Part shown: one piece after another, positions 8,881 to 18,630 of the stretch
How positions within the stretch are numbered: the first letter of the stretch is position 1
Layout: each line of letters opens with the position of its first letter
DNA from: Caldilineaceae bacterium
Lineage (GTDB): Bacteria > Chloroflexota > Anaerolineae > Caldilineales > Caldilineaceae
Assembly: GCA_019637695.1 (NCBI GenBank)
Contig: JAHBVG010000023.1
Span: 1-64,000, forward strand
Reading direction: 5' to 3'
Length of the DNA: 64,000 nucleotides
Translations under genes and position numbers: made by a program
Notes under the pieces: generated by a model
Told to the model about the DNA's origin: nothing
Seen by the model: only the letters and a program-made list of their open reading frames with translations
The model's database searches: none

Positions 8881-9350
8881 CGGTTTCTCCTGAAGGGATG
8901 GAGGAGTTCAATTTAGGGGCAGGCCAAGTGCCGGAGACCTATCGCCGCACTGAGGCTGCATCTTCTCTTTCGCCGTCATGTCTTTTGTGAAATCCCCGGC
9001 GCTTTCGCCCCCAGCGTGAATGCACCCCGGATGGAGGTGTTAGCGCGCAAGAACTCACAGTATCGTATCATTCATGACTTGAAGGCAGAGAATTATACCA
9101 TCGAACCAGCATTTTGAGCAGAAATATGCCCCTGCCCTACCCCTTCCCTGTATCAAGATACATAGACGAGGGTAGCATAAAGGTTTATGGTATAAGGCTG
9201 TTTAGAACGGGTGTGTTCGAAATGAGTTGGTCGCCTGGGTAAGGGTTTGCATGGACGGCTCACAAATATCGCCTGCGTAAGTTCGTCTGCCGTCCACCCA
9301 AACCCTTACCAATCATCGACCCTCACATAGATCAGCAAAGGAGTTATGCA
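8881..9350. other. Intergenic region between divergent kinase and catalase genes
   Basis: 470 bases without a convincing gene. They should hold the promoters of the kinase (minus) and the catalase (plus). The right half contains a full copy of the palindromic MITE-like element (9239-9316), so catalase transcription may start within or beyond it. No clear PerR or OxyR operator was recognised. Confidence 0.6.
9239..9316 (-). mobile_element. MITE-like palindromic element, full copy
   Basis: Imperfect 20-bp terminal arms (9239-9258 and 9290-9309) with the GATGATT end at 9310-9316 on the minus strand. Its complement aligns along its whole length with 29399-29487, including the centre. No coding capacity. 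Upstream bases 9211-9238 also resemble 722-743, so the original element may be longer. Confidence 0.75.
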
Positions 9351-11045
9351 ATGGAGAAGAAGCAAGGCGGGACGCAGAATTCTGGGCAGACGTTGACCAC
9401 GCGGCAAGGCCATCCGGTTACCAATAACCAATCCCAGCGGACAGTGGGCAGCCGCGGCCCAGCGACGCTGGAAAATTATCATTTTCTCGAAAAGATCAGC
9501 CACTTTGACCGCGAGCGCATCCCCGAACGGGTGGTGCATGCCCGCGGCTTTGTCTGTTATGGCGAGTTCGAGGCGACGGGGAGGATCGGCGATGAACCTG
9601 CCTCCCAATACACCCGCGCCAAACTCTTCCAGGAGAAGGGCAAGAAGACGCCGCTGGCGATCCGTTTTTCCACGGTGATCGGCGGGCGCGATTCTTCGGA
9701 GGTGGCGCGCGATCCGCGCGGTTTCGCCGTCAAGTTCTATACCGAGGACGGCAATTGGGATCTGGTGGGCAACAACCTGCCTGTCTTCTTCATCCGCGAC
9801 GCCATCAAGTTCCCCGATGTGATCCACTCGCTCAAACCCGATCCGGTCACCTTCCGCCAGGAGCCGAACCGCATCTTCGATTTTATGAGCCAGACGCCCG
9901 AATCGATGCACATGCTCACCCATCTTTTCAGCCCGCGCGGCATCCCGGCGAGCTACCGGCATATGGAAGGCTTCGGCGTCAACACCTATAAGATGGTCAA
10001 CGCGCAGGGGGATACGGTGCTGGTGAAATACCATTTCCATCCGCGCTGCGGCGTCGCCAGCCTGACCCAAGAGGAAGCCGAGAAGGTCCAGGGCAAGGAT
10101 CTGGGCTCCGCCTCGAAGGATCTCTACGAGGCCATTGAGCGGGGTGAATATCCGCAATGGGACATGTACGTGCAGATCATGGAGGATCACGATCACCTGG
10201 AACTGGATTGGGATCCGCTGGATGACACCAAGATCTGGCCTGAAGATCAGTTCCCGCTACGCCATGTAGGGGTGATGACGCTCAACCGCAACGTCGAGGA
10301 TCACCACAACGAGAATGAGCAGATCGCCATGGGCACTGGCGTCCTTGTGGACGGTCTCGATTTTTCGGACGACAAGATGCTGGTCGGGCGTACTTTCTCT
10401 TATTCGGACACACAGCGTTACCGCGTCGGGCCGAACTATCTGCAATTACCGGTGAATCAGCCCAAACATGCGGATGTGGCGACAAATCAGCGCGGCGGGC
10501 AGATGTCCTACGGCGTGGACCTGGCGCCGGGGCAGAATCCCCACGTTAACTACGAGCCGTCGATCCACAACGGGCTGCACGAAGCGCCCCGCCCGCCCCA
10601 GGACAACGCCCCGGAGATCCGCGGCAAGCTGACGCGCAGCGTCCTCGAACGGCGCAACGACTATGTGCAGGCGCGCGCCCGCTACTGCACGATGATGGAT
10701 TGGGAGCGCGATGATCTAGTCAAAAATATGGGTGATCTACTGGGCCAGTGCGAGCGCGATGTGCAGGAACGCATGATCTGGCACCTGCTCCTCGTCCACG
10801 ACGATTACGGGACGCGTGTGGGTAAGGCCATCGGCGTCAGCGCTGGCGATGTGCGCCACCTCGCGCCGCTGCCGGGGCAGATCCTCACCGAGGAAGATCA
10901 AGATCGGCTGCGCCATCTGGGCCAGAACGGCGACGAGATCGATTCGACCGTCTGGGGCCAGTGGACCAGCTCGGTGACCAATCATCAAGCCACCGCCCAA
11001 GAGGTCCTCGGCGGTATGATGGAGATAGCCGAGTCGATGCGTTGA
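9351..11045 (+). CDS. katA: Haem catalase (monofunctional)
   Basis: A 564-residue monofunctional catalase that breaks down hydrogen peroxide to water and oxygen. The distal catalytic His is in RVVHARG (His63), the Asn in [10 protein letters not shown] (about 140), and the haem-ligating Tyr in [10 protein letters not shown] (Tyr351). Length and the lack of a C-terminal flavodoxin-like domain place it among the small-subunit catalases. The N-terminus has a short polar extension. The ATG at 9351 follows AAAGGAG at 9338-9344. It appears to be a single-gene unit, followed by a strong hairpin terminator. The clade cannot be assigned with certainty by eye, so the symbol is the generic one. Confidence 0.95.
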   Translation: MEKKQGGTQNSGQTLTTRQGHPVTNNQSQRTVGSRGPATLENYHFLEKISHFDRERIPERVVHARGFVCYGEFEATGRIGDEPASQYTRAKLFQEKGKKTPLAIRFSTVIGGRDSSEVARDPRGFAVKFYTEDGNWDLVGNNLPVFFIRDAIKFPDVIHSLKPDPVTFRQEPNRIFDFMSQTPESMHMLTHLFSPRGIPASYRHMEGFGVNTYKMVNAQGDTVLVKYHFHPRCGVASLTQEEAEKVQGKDLGSASKDLYEAIERGEYPQWDMYVQIMEDHDHLELDWDPLDDTKIWPEDQFPLRHVGVMTLNRNVEDHHNENEQIAMGTGVLVDGLDFSDDKMLVGRTFSYSDTQRYRVGPNYLQLPVNQPKHADVATNQRGGQMSYGVDLAPGQNPHVNYEPSIHNGLHEAPRPPQDNAPEIRGKLTRSVLERRNDYVQARARYCTMMDWERDDLVKNMGDLLGQCERDVQERMIWHLLLVHDDYGTRVGKAIGVSAGDVRHLAPLPGQILTEEDQDRLRHLGQNGDEIDSTVWGQWTSSVTNHQATAQEVLGGMMEIAESMR

Positions 11046-11052
11046 TCGAAAG

Positions 11053-11096
11053 AAGACCCGCCAGATTTTCAAAAATCTGGCGGGTCTTCTTTTGTT
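11053..11096 (+). terminator. Rho-independent terminator of the catalase gene
   Basis: A perfect inverted repeat (AAGACCCGCCAGATTTT against its complement) with a tiny loop, followed by a T-rich tract. The GACCCGCCAG core recurs in the hairpin at 18631-18696. Confidence 0.9.
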
Positions 11097-11214
11097 CGCT
11101 CTCCTGGGGATCGTCATCGCGCTGGTCACAGCAAGTTGGGAAAAGTAACCAATCCGCGTTATTCTTGGGGATAGCAGTCCGCCATCATCCACTTCTTCCC
11201 CAAGGAGATCTTTG

Positions 11215-12567
11215 ATGTATCAGACATTGTTAGCCCGGCGCGCGGCGTCGGGAAACCCCATCCGCGTCGGCGTCATCGGTTCCGGCAAGTTCGGGGCCGG
11301 TGTCGTTGCTCAGCTTTCGCGTATGCCAGGCATGGACGCCGTCGCCGTCGCCGATCTTAACCTCGATCATGCCCAACAAGCGTATGCCACGAGCGGAACC
11401 CCCGCCGACGCCATTCGCCGGGTGAAACGGAGCGGCGAGATCGACGACGCCATCCGCAGCGGCAAGCCCGCCATCACCGAGGACGGCCTGGCGCTGATCA
11501 ACGCCGATCTCGTGGATGTGGTGGTGGAGGCCACCGGCGTCCCCGAAGTGGGGGCGCGCATGGCCTATCACGCGCTGCTACGCCGCAAACATGTGGTCAT
11601 GGTCAATGTCGAGGCGGATGTCACCGTAGGCGCGCTGTTGCGCCGCACCGCCGACGCCGCCGGGATGGTCTACACGCTGGTGGATGGCGATCAGCCGGGG
11701 TCTACCATGCTCATGGTAGACTGGGCGCGCAGCCTGGGCTTTGAAATTGTAGCCGCGGGGCGCGGCACCGTCCTCTACGCCGACGACCCCACGGCGACGC
11801 CCGACACCGTTCCCCAACGCTACGGCTTCAGCCAGGAGATGATCGAGCGGCGCACCATCAACCTCAAGATGTACAACTCATTCCGCGATGGCTCCAAAGC
11901 CCAGTTGGAGATGACGGCCCTCGCCAATGCCGCCGGGCTGGTCCCCGACGTGCGGGGAATGCACGAACCGTCGGTCAATATTGAGGAGATCGCCCGCGTC
12001 CTCAGCCACGAGGACGAAGGCGGCGTGCTGACCCAGCACGGCGTGGTGGAACTTGCCAACAGCGTGGCCGAGGATGGCAAAACGCTGCTGCCCAACGGCT
12101 TGAACATGGGCGTCTTCGTCGTTATCCGCACGGATCATCCCCACATTGCCGAGGATCTCAAGGACATCTACCATCTGCAACACGGCGGCAATGACCGCAA
12201 CTACCTGCTCTGGCGACCCTACCATCTCGTCTCCATCGAAGCGCCCATGTCGATTATGCAGGCGGTCTTCTTCGGCCAGCCCACCGCCGCGCCCCAACCC
12301 ACACCCACCGCCGAGGTGATTTCCATTGCCAAACGTGCGCTCAAAACGGGCGAAACGCTGGACGGCAGCGGCGGCTACACCATCTCCGGCGTCTGCGAAA
12401 AGGCCACGGTTGCGCGCGATCAACGGCTGTTGCCGTTGGGCCTTTCCGACGGGGCCAGGCTGAAGGTGGATGTGGCGCAGGGCGAAGCCATCACCTATGA
12501 TCAAGTCGAGCTGCCCGATTCGTTCGTCCTCAAACTGCGTCAGTTGCAGGACGCCACGGTGTGGTGA
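11215..12567 (+). CDS. SAF-domain NAD(P)-dependent oxidoreductase (homoserine dehydrogenase-like)
   Basis: The N-terminal Rossmann fold shows GVIGSGKFGAG and resembles homoserine dehydrogenases; the C-terminal part (about 345-450) is an antifreeze/SAF-like domain. Proteins with this architecture (COG4091) act on sugar-acid or hydroxy-acid substrates in several catabolic clusters rather than in threonine synthesis. The ATG at 11215 follows AAGGAGA at 11202-11208; a TTG at 11212 is in frame but less likely. A Ldh2-type dehydrogenase begins 130 bp downstream in the same direction, so the two may form a small catabolic operon for a hydroxy acid. The actual substrate cannot be read from the sequence. 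Confidence 0.85.
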   Translation: MYQTLLARRAASGNPIRVGVIGSGKFGAGVVAQLSRMPGMDAVAVADLNLDHAQQAYATSGTPADAIRRVKRSGEIDDAIRSGKPAITEDGLALINADLVDVVVEATGVPEVGARMAYHALLRRKHVVMVNVEADVTVGALLRRTADAAGMVYTLVDGDQPGSTMLMVDWARSLGFEIVAAGRGTVLYADDPTATPDTVPQRYGFSQEMIERRTINLKMYNSFRDGSKAQLEMTALANAAGLVPDVRGMHEPSVNIEEIARVLSHEDEGGVLTQHGVVELANSVAEDGKTLLPNGLNMGVFVVIRTDHPHIAEDLKDIYHLQHGGNDRNYLLWRPYHLVSIEAPMSIMQAVFFGQPTAAPQPTPTAEVISIAKRALKTGETLDGSGGYTISGVCEKATVARDQRLLPLGLSDGARLKVDVAQGEAITYDQVELPDSFVLKLRQLQDATVW

Positions 12568-12579
12568 GAGGACAGACGC

Positions 12580-12622
12580 GGTTGCAGGTTGCAGGTTTGC
12601 AGGTTGCAAGTGGCAGGTGACA
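12580..12622 (+). repeat. Heptanucleotide array (GGTTGCA type)
   Basis: Six units, mostly GGTTGCA, drifting to AGTGGCA and GGTGACA; one unit has an extra T. It follows the stop codon of the SAF-domain gene. Confidence 0.75.
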
Positions 12623-12629
12623 CTTCTTT

Positions 12630-12685
12630 ACGGATCACGGATCACGCAATACCCAATATCCAATATCCAATACCCAATACCCAAT
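12630..12685 (+). repeat. Chimeric heptanucleotide array (ACGGATC to ACCCAAT)
   Basis: Eight uninterrupted 7-base units in one phase: ACGGATC twice, ACGCAAT, ACCCAAT, ATCCAAT twice, ACCCAAT twice. The unit changes type inside the array while the 7-base phase is kept. It ends at the AGGAG ribosome site of the next gene. Confidence 0.85.
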
Positions 12686-12697
12686 AGGAGACACCCC

Positions 12698-13783
12698 ATG
12701 CCAGGAGAGATCCGGCTGAAGGCTGAGGTCGTGCGTAATTTTACGGCGGCGCTCTTTGAACGATTGAGTCTCCCCGCCGAGGATGCAGAGAGGGCGGCGC
12801 AGGTCCTCGTCCGCGCCGATCAGCGCGGGGTGATGAGCCACGGCATCAAAAATCTGATCATGTACACCGAGGGTCTCACGAAAGGCTACATGAACCCACA
12901 CCCGCAGATCCGCGCCGTGGCCGAGTTGCCGGTCACCGCTGTATTGGACGGCGACGGCGGGCTGGGGATGGTGGTGGGCACCCACGCTATGGAACTGGCG
13001 ATTGCCAAAGCCAAAACATCGGGAACGGGGATGGTTACTGTCCGCCGTAGCCATCACTTCGGCATGGCAAGTTTCTACAGCCTGATGGCGCTACCCCACG
13101 ACATGATCGGCATTGCCTTGACCAACAATGCGGGTATCGCCGTTGTCCCCACATTTGGGGCGGAGGCCATGTTCTCCACCAACCCGATCAGCGTCGTCGT
13201 CCCTGCGGGTAAGGAGCCGCCCTTTGAGTTGGACATGTCCACGGCGGTGGTGGCTTTCAACAAAGTGGAACTGGCCTACATCAAAGGGGAAAGTGTGCCG
13301 CTGGGCTGGGGATTGGACGCCAGCGGGGAAACCACAAGCGACGCCGGCGGCATCGTCTCCTCAAAGCTGCTGCTCCCCCTGGGCGGGACGCAAATCACGG
13401 GCAGCCACAAGGGCTACGGTCTCGGCGTTGTGGTGGACATCCTCTGCGGCGTACTCTCTGGGGGGATCTACGGCAACCTGATCGCGCGCCAGCCTTCCGA
13501 CGATGCATATCGCGATACCAGTTCCACCCACTTCTTCGCCGCCATACGCATTGACGCCTTCCGCCCGGTGGATGAATTCAAGGCCAGCATGGATGACATG
13601 CTGCGCGCCCTCAAAGATTCAAAAAAGGCCAAAGGGCACGATCGCATCTACGTGGCCGGCGAGATCGAACACGAGATCGAGGCTGAACGGCTGGCGCACG
13701 GCATCCCCTATCCACTGCCGTTGGTCGAACGGCTGCAAGGGTTGGCGCGCCAGTTTGAGATTCCGCTGGAGATTGGGGATTAA
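12698..13783 (+). CDS. Malate/L-lactate dehydrogenase family (Ldh2) oxidoreductase
   Basis: The sequence has the features of the MDH/LDH2 superfamily, which is unrelated to classical lactate dehydrogenases: an N-terminal helical region with DQRGVMSHGI, the central RRSHHFGMASFY segment with the catalytic His, NNAGIAVVPTFG, and GSHKGYGL. These enzymes reduce 2-keto acids with NAD(P)H (malate, ureidoglycolate, sulfolactate, diketogulonate). Length (361 residues) is normal. The ATG at 12698 follows AGGAG at 12686-12690, which touches the end of the heptamer array, so array-length change could affect translation. It probably works with the SAF-domain oxidoreductase upstream; the substrate is unknown. 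Confidence 0.9.
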   Translation: MPGEIRLKAEVVRNFTAALFERLSLPAEDAERAAQVLVRADQRGVMSHGIKNLIMYTEGLTKGYMNPHPQIRAVAELPVTAVLDGDGGLGMVVGTHAMELAIAKAKTSGTGMVTVRRSHHFGMASFYSLMALPHDMIGIALTNNAGIAVVPTFGAEAMFSTNPISVVVPAGKEPPFELDMSTAVVAFNKVELAYIKGESVPLGWGLDASGETTSDAGGIVSSKLLLPLGGTQITGSHKGYGLGVVVDILCGVLSGGIYGNLIARQPSDDAYRDTSSTHFFAAIRIDAFRPVDEFKASMDDMLRALKDSKKAKGHDRIYVAGEIEHEIEAERLAHGIPYPLPLVERLQGLARQFEIPLEIGD

Positions 13784-14089
13784 GAATCCATTCTACCAAG
13801 AGTTTCTGCAGGGGGCTCCATATCTAAATGTCTATCCTATAGACGAATAGCTATGTAGCCCCTTCTTCTTTTTGTGGGAGCCACTATAGATCTCTACTTA
13901 TTTTCAGGTGTAAACGAACCAAAATGGCCTCATTTTGCGTATGCATGAACGCCTATCTGTCGTTAGTACCGAGGTATATTGCGCATCGCCCAGAATGCAC
14001 TAGGATTAAAATCCTCGGATCTTGGCAAGGATTGTATCTGCATCCGAGCAAATTTTTGTAATACGAATCGAAAATCAAGGAGTTAAATA
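13784..14089. other. Intergenic region upstream of the small secreted protein gene
   Basis: 306 bases, AT-richer than the neighbours. No gene is seen. It should contain the terminator of the dehydrogenase gene and the promoter of 14090-14635; the ribosome site CAAGGAGTT at 14075-14083 is clear, the promoter is not. Confidence 0.6.
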
Positions 14090-14635
14090 ATGAAACGCAC
14101 ATTGATTATGCTTGGGCTTACCCTTGCGCTTTTACTCTCATTCGCAGTTGCCCCCGCCGCTACCAGCACCGCTCATGCTCAACCGGCGAGAGGAGGCTTG
14201 CTGCAGAACATTGATGTAACCGGTGTACTCGAAGAAGGCGGAACCTTTGAAGGTGTCCTATCCGTCACTAATCTTGCTTTGGTTGATGGTGTGCTTACAG
14301 CCACTGGTAACCTGACGGGGACGGCGACTGACGCCTTCGGCGAAGTCACTGAGATTGTCAACCAGGTTTTTGAGGTTACTGCCGACTTCTTAGGCCAAGG
14401 GAATAATGGTCAAGGTGGACAGTGCCAAATTCTCTTCCTCGATCTCGGACCGATCTTTCTTGATCTTCTGGGACTTGAGGTTGATCTCTCGCAGATTGTT
14501 TTAGATATCACCGCTGTACAAGGCCCTGGACGCCTGTTAGGTAATCTGCTCTGCGCCCTCGTTGGTTTGCTGGATGGCGGCCCGTTGGCTGGCATCAACA
14601 ACCTGCTGAATCGCATCAATAATCTTCTCGGCTAA
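14090..14635 (+). CDS. Small secreted protein of unknown function
   Basis: The 181-residue product starts with a Sec signal peptide (KRTLIMLGLTLALLLSFAV, probable cleavage after AHA near residue 29). The mature part has a beta-rich N-terminal half and a Leu/Gly-rich C-terminal half with two Cys that could form a disulfide, in segments like QCQILFLDLGPIFLDLLGL and LLGNLLCALVGLLDGG. The latter pattern (LDLGPxxLDLLGL ... LLGNLLCAL) is found in uncharacterised secreted proteins of Actinobacteria and Chloroflexota; that is from memory of the family. The gene is monocistronic with its own terminator. Function is unknown. Confidence 0.8.
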   Translation: MKRTLIMLGLTLALLLSFAVAPAATSTAHAQPARGGLLQNIDVTGVLEEGGTFEGVLSVTNLALVDGVLTATGNLTGTATDAFGEVTEIVNQVFEVTADFLGQGNNGQGGQCQILFLDLGPIFLDLLGLEVDLSQIVLDITAVQGPGRLLGNLLCALVGLLDGGPLAGINNLLNRINNLLG

Positions 14636-14667
14636 TCTATATTTCCTGACTCGTGCCAAGATCCGGA

Positions 14668-14697
14668 CAGCAGAGGGATGTTTCCCTCTGCTGTTTT
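14668..14697 (+). terminator. Rho-independent terminator
   Basis: An 11-bp perfect stem (CAGCAGAGGGA against TCCCTCTGCTG) with a four-base loop is followed by TTTTC. It lies between two convergent genes and can serve both. Confidence 0.9.
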
Positions 14698-14732
14698 CGT
14701 GTTAGAAATTCGAGATCACTCCCACCACCTCA

Positions 14733-15569
14733 TCATCTTCCATTCGGCAACAGCGGACGCCGGTTGAGCAGATCATAGCCCAGCCCCTCGGTGAGGATAT
14801 GGAGACGCAGGTCGGTGATGGCGACGGGAGCATGGCGCTGGGCCTGATCAAGATTGGTGTAGGAAAGCTCGCTGCCGTCAACGACAATCACCGAGCCGCG
14901 CCCGACGATCTGGACCATGTATTGATCGTCGATGATGGCGGCGGTATCCTCGTCGATGCCCAGGCCAATAAGCGAAGGATTGTAGGCCACCGCGGTCATG
15001 AGCCGGCCTGTGCGGCCCCGCTGCTGAAAGTGCTGATCGATGACAATATGGTTGGTCAGCCCCAGCCCAGGCGTCAACTGCACCATACGCTGGGCAGGAG
15101 ATTCGCCGGCGCGGCCAAAAGCGATCATATGCTCCGATAGGATCGACGCGCCGGCGCTCGTCCCTGCGACGACAGCGCCGGCGCGATTGTGCCGCTGAAT
15201 CGCCCGCCCAATGGGTGTTCCGCCCAGGAGGGTAGCCAGGCGCAATTGGTTGCCGCCAGACAAGAAGATGGCGCTCATCTGCTCCAACGCCGCTACCCGC
15301 CCCAAATCGTGGGCATCCTGGCGTGAATCCACATGGATGATCTCCACCGTAGCTGCGCCCAAATCACAAAAAAGGGCGTGATAGAGATCTCCTACCCGCC
15401 CTGCCTGCATGGATGCCGCTGGGATCACCGCGATCTGCGCATCCGTTCCCCCGGCTAAGGCCAGGAAGGAGTGCAAAATCCGGCGCGCCTTCATCTTATC
15501 TTCTGCGCCGCCGATGGGCATCAAGGCCCCCCGGCGCGTCCTATCCCCCGCCAATGCCGAAATACCCAT
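14733..15569 (-). CDS. cphB: Cyanophycinase
   Basis: A 278-residue serine peptidase of family S51 that cuts cyanophycin (multi-L-arginyl-poly-L-aspartate) to beta-Asp-Arg dipeptides. Visible motifs are the N-terminal MPIGGAEDK, the GGNQ loop, the nucleophile elbow AGTSAGAS, and the DQHF segment with the catalytic His region. The ATG at 15569 is chosen because the first beta-strand (RGALMPIGGAED) needs the residues before the inner Met. It is divergent from cphA, with 349 bp between the starts, an arrangement that allows joint control of storage and breakdown of the nitrogen reserve. An isoaspartyl dipeptidase gene to finish the breakdown is not nearby. Confidence 0.95.
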   Translation of the reverse strand: MGISALAGDRTRRGALMPIGGAEDKMKARRILHSFLALAGGTDAQIAVIPAASMQAGRVGDLYHALFCDLGAATVEIIHVDSRQDAHDLGRVAALEQMSAIFLSGGNQLRLATLLGGTPIGRAIQRHNRAGAVVAGTSAGASILSEHMIAFGRAGESPAQRMVQLTPGLGLTNHIVIDQHFQQRGRTGRLMTAVAYNPSLIGLGIDEDTAAIIDDQYMVQIVGRGSVIVVDGSELSYTNLDQAQRHAPVAITDLRLHILTEGLGYDLLNRRPLLPNGR

Positions 15570-15832
15570 AGCCTATCCCCGTTCAAAAAAGAGCCCGTCA
15601 AATATCGCTCAAGTATACCACCATTGCGGGGTGATGATGGGATGATGCGTGAAACTTAGTGCGTAGTGCATAGGATTGCCACCTGCAAACCTGCCGCTTG
15701 CAACCACTTTTGCCCTTTGCCTTTCTATCCGCCTTTTGCCTTCTCTCCTGTACGGGACTTCCCCTAGACCCGAATAGGGTACTCCCCCCTACACGAAACC
15801 GTAACCCGATGGTAAGCTTCCTTCATCGCAGG

Positions 15833-15864
15833 TTGACAATAATCTTCACAATTCGGGTTGTCAA
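15833..15864. promoter_or_regulatory. Inverted repeat in the cphB-cphA divergent promoter region
   Basis: TTGACAA (15833-15839) and TTGTCAA (15858-15864) form an inverted repeat with an 18-base gap in the 349-bp region between the two starts. Either half can also be read as a -35 box. It may be an operator or two promoters facing each other; the assignment is tentative. Left of it (15697-15750) are irregular TTTGCC-type short repeats. Confidence 0.4.
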
Positions 15865-15918
15865 TCACTTATTGTACACAACGAATTTAAGACACCACAG
15901 GGTGTAAGGAATAACCAT

Positions 15919-18582
15919 ATGCAAACGCATGGCGTAACAGTCCGTGAATTGCGCGTCTTACGTGGTCCGAATTTATACGCGTATATGCCGTCCTTGCAGA
16001 TCACGCTGGACATTGGGCCTTACGAAGAGCAACCCAGCAGCAGCTTCCCCGGCTTTGTGGAAAGGCTGACAAGCTGGCTCCCCGGTCTACAAAAACATGA
16101 ATGCAGTGTCGGACGTCCCGGCGGATTCATTGAACGGCTGCGGCGCGGCACTTATTTGGCTCACATCTGCGAACACATCACGTTGGAACTTCAAACGATG
16201 ATGCAGTTTAACGTCAGCTTTGGCCGCGCACGCGGCACCGGGGAGCGGGGCGTCTATCGCGTCATCATCGAATATAAAGAGGAAGAACCCGCCAGCGCCG
16301 CCTTTGAGACAGCGTTGCGGCTGACGCTGGCGGCGATGCATGATGAACCTTTCGACATTGACGCCGAATTGGATCAATTGATGACCATCGCCGACCGCTA
16401 CCGGCTAGGACCGAGTACAGCGGCCATAGTCAACGCGGCGCGGCGACGGCGCATCCCCGTTTTGAGGGTAACGCCTGAAGATAGCCTGGTGCAGTTGGGC
16501 TACGGCGTCCACCAAAAACGTATCCTGGCTTCGGAGACATCCTATACCAGCGCCATCGGCGTAGACATCTGCCAGGATAAGGTGCTCACCAATCACATGC
16601 TGCGCCGCGTGGGTGTGCCCGTCCCCGATGGGCGGCAGGTGCGAACGGCCAAAGAGGCATGGCAGGTGGCCCAAGAGGTAGGGCTGCCCGTGGTGATTAA
16701 ACCTGCCGACGGCAATCAGGGCAAGGGAGTCAGTATCAACCTGACAAATAAAGAAGATGTTACCGAAGCCTTCAAAATTGCTCGGCAGTTCGATAGGGAT
16801 GTGCTGGTCGAGCGCATGATCCAGGGGCGGGATTATCGCCTGCTGGTCGTGGGTGAGGAATTCGTGGCGGCGGCTCGCCGCGACCCCGCCCAGGTGGTAG
16901 GGGATGGCGAACATACGGTGGCCGAATTGGTGGATCTGCTCAACCAGGACCCGCGCCGTCGCCCCGGCCACAGCAGCACCCTTACCCGCGTTGAGATCAA
17001 CGAAGCTGTGGAGCTGACGCTGGATCAACAGTGCGTCAGCCTCGATACCATCCCCGCAGCAGGGCAGACGGTGAAATTACGCAACAACTGCAATCTATCC
17101 ACTGGCGGCACGGCCACGGATGTCACCGACGAGGTTCACCCCAGCAATGCGCGGCTGGCTAAACTGGCGGCGCAGATCCTCTCGCTCGATATTGCCGGCA
17201 TCGACATGCTCTGCGAGGATATCAGCCGTCCTCTCGCCGAACAGGATGGAGCGATTGTGGAGGTGAACGCCGCGCCAGGGCTGAGGATGCACCTTTACCC
17301 CAGCGCAGGGACGCCGCGCGATGTGGGCGTCCCCATTGTCGAGATGCTCTACCCCAGCAATGCGCCCTCACGCATCCCCATTATCGCCATCACCGGCACC
17401 AACGGCAAAACCACGGTGACGCGGCTGGTGAGCCATATATACGACACCGCGCATTGGGTGGTGGGCATGACCTGCACCGACGGCACGTACATCGACAAAG
17501 AATTGATCATGAAGGGCGATTGCTCCGGGCCGAAGAGCGCGCAGGCGATCCTGCTCCATCCGCATGTGGAAGTGGCCGTACTCGAAACAGCCCGCGGCGG
17601 CATCTTGCGCGAGGGGCTGGCCTTTGATGAATGCAAAGTTGGCGTGGTCACCAATGTAACCTCGGATCATCTGGGCATGAGCGGTATTGACACCCTTGAC
17701 GATCTGGCGCGGGTCAAGCAGGTGGTGATCGAAGCCGTGGGGCGGGATGGCGCGGCGGTACTCAACGCCGAAGATCCACTGGTGGCGGAGATGGCGGCAG
17801 AGACCCACGCCGAGGTGATCTACTTCTGCCGCAAGAGCAGCAATCATGTGATGAGCGCGCACCTGGCCGGCGGCGGCAGAGGCGTCTTTGTGGAAAACGA
17901 GATGATCGTCCTGGCTACCGGCAATGATCAGCGCGTAGATCTGGTGGAGATGTCGCGCATCCCCTTTACGCTAGGCGGTCGCATCCCCTTTCAGGTGATG
18001 AACGCGCTGACGGCGACAGCCGCTGCCTGGGGCGCAGGGCTTAGCCCGGCCATGATCGCCCGCGCGCTCACGACCTTCGAGACCACCCCCCAGGCGGTCC
18101 CCGGTCGCTTCAACACCTTCAACTTCAACGGGGTTGAGGTCATCCTCGATTATGGACACAACCCGGCGGCGTTGCGTGCATTGGGTGAGGCGATTGCGGC
18201 CCTGCCCGAACGGCGCACGGTCATGTCCTTTACCCTGCCGGGGGATCGCCGCGATGAGGATCTGATAGAGAGTACCCGCGCCACACTGGCCTATGTCGAT
18301 GCCTATGTCATCTACGATTCTGTGGATCGACGTGGGCGCGAGCGCAACGAAGTGGTGGATCTGGTGTGCCAGCAGCTTCCCCCCGATGTCTCTTGTTCAA
18401 CGGCAATGGGTCAACAGGAAGGCATCCACATGGCGTGGCGGCAGGTAAGGCCGGGCGACCGCCTCATCGTTATCTGCGACGAAGTCGACGAATCGCTGGA
18501 GATCCTCCATTCGTTGGCAAAGTCCATCGACGATGACGTGGCTTGTGTCAACCCGCTGATTGCAGAGCGGGTAAGCGAGTAA
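15919..18582 (+). CDS. cphA: Cyanophycin synthetase
   Basis: An 887-residue ATP-dependent ligase that builds cyanophycin from aspartate and arginine. The N-terminal domain (to about 160) is followed by an ATP-grasp domain (about 210-470; GLPVVIKPADGNQGKGVS, EVNAAPGLRMHLYP), which adds Asp. A Mur-ligase-like domain with P-loop GTNGKTTV (about 493) then adds Arg. Length is normal for CphA1. The ATG at 15919 follows a GTAAGGAAT ribosome site. It is divergent from cphB and ends in a 30-bp-arm hairpin. Non-cyanobacterial cphA genes are known in Chloroflexota and others, and this one appears intact. Confidence 0.97.
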   Translation: MQTHGVTVRELRVLRGPNLYAYMPSLQITLDIGPYEEQPSSSFPGFVERLTSWLPGLQKHECSVGRPGGFIERLRRGTYLAHICEHITLELQTMMQFNVSFGRARGTGERGVYRVIIEYKEEEPASAAFETALRLTLAAMHDEPFDIDAELDQLMTIADRYRLGPSTAAIVNAARRRRIPVLRVTPEDSLVQLGYGVHQKRILASETSYTSAIGVDICQDKVLTNHMLRRVGVPVPDGRQVRTAKEAWQVAQEVGLPVVIKPADGNQGKGVSINLTNKEDVTEAFKIARQFDRDVLVERMIQGRDYRLLVVGEEFVAAARRDPAQVVGDGEHTVAELVDLLNQDPRRRPGHSSTLTRVEINEAVELTLDQQCVSLDTIPAAGQTVKLRNNCNLSTGGTATDVTDEVHPSNARLAKLAAQILSLDIAGIDMLCEDISRPLAEQDGAIVEVNAAPGLRMHLYPSAGTPRDVGVPIVEMLYPSNAPSRIPIIAITGTNGKTTVTRLVSHIYDTAHWVVGMTCTDGTYIDKELIMKGDCSGPKSAQAILLHPHVEVAVLETARGGILREGLAFDECKVGVVTNVTSDHLGMSGIDTLDDLARVKQVVIEAVGRDGAAVLNAEDPLVAEMAAETHAEVIYFCRKSSNHVMSAHLAGGGRGVFVENEMIVLATGNDQRVDLVEMSRIPFTLGGRIPFQVMNALTATAAAWGAGLSPAMIARALTTFETTPQAVPGRFNTFNFNGVEVILDYGHNPAALRALGEAIAALPERRTVMSFTLPGDRRDEDLIESTRATLAYVDAYVIYDSVDRRGRERNEVVDLVCQQLPPDVSCSTAMGQQEGIHMAWRQVRPGDRLIVICDEVDESLEILHSLAKSIDDDVACVNPLIAERVSE

Positions 18583-18630
18583 AGGAAAATCTGTCGTAGA
18601 GGCGGGCACAGAGACCCGCCCCTACAGATT

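Noticed and set aside
15471..15907. Small ORFs between cphB and cphA
   Set aside because: No ribosome sites or motifs; the interval reads as a divergent promoter region.
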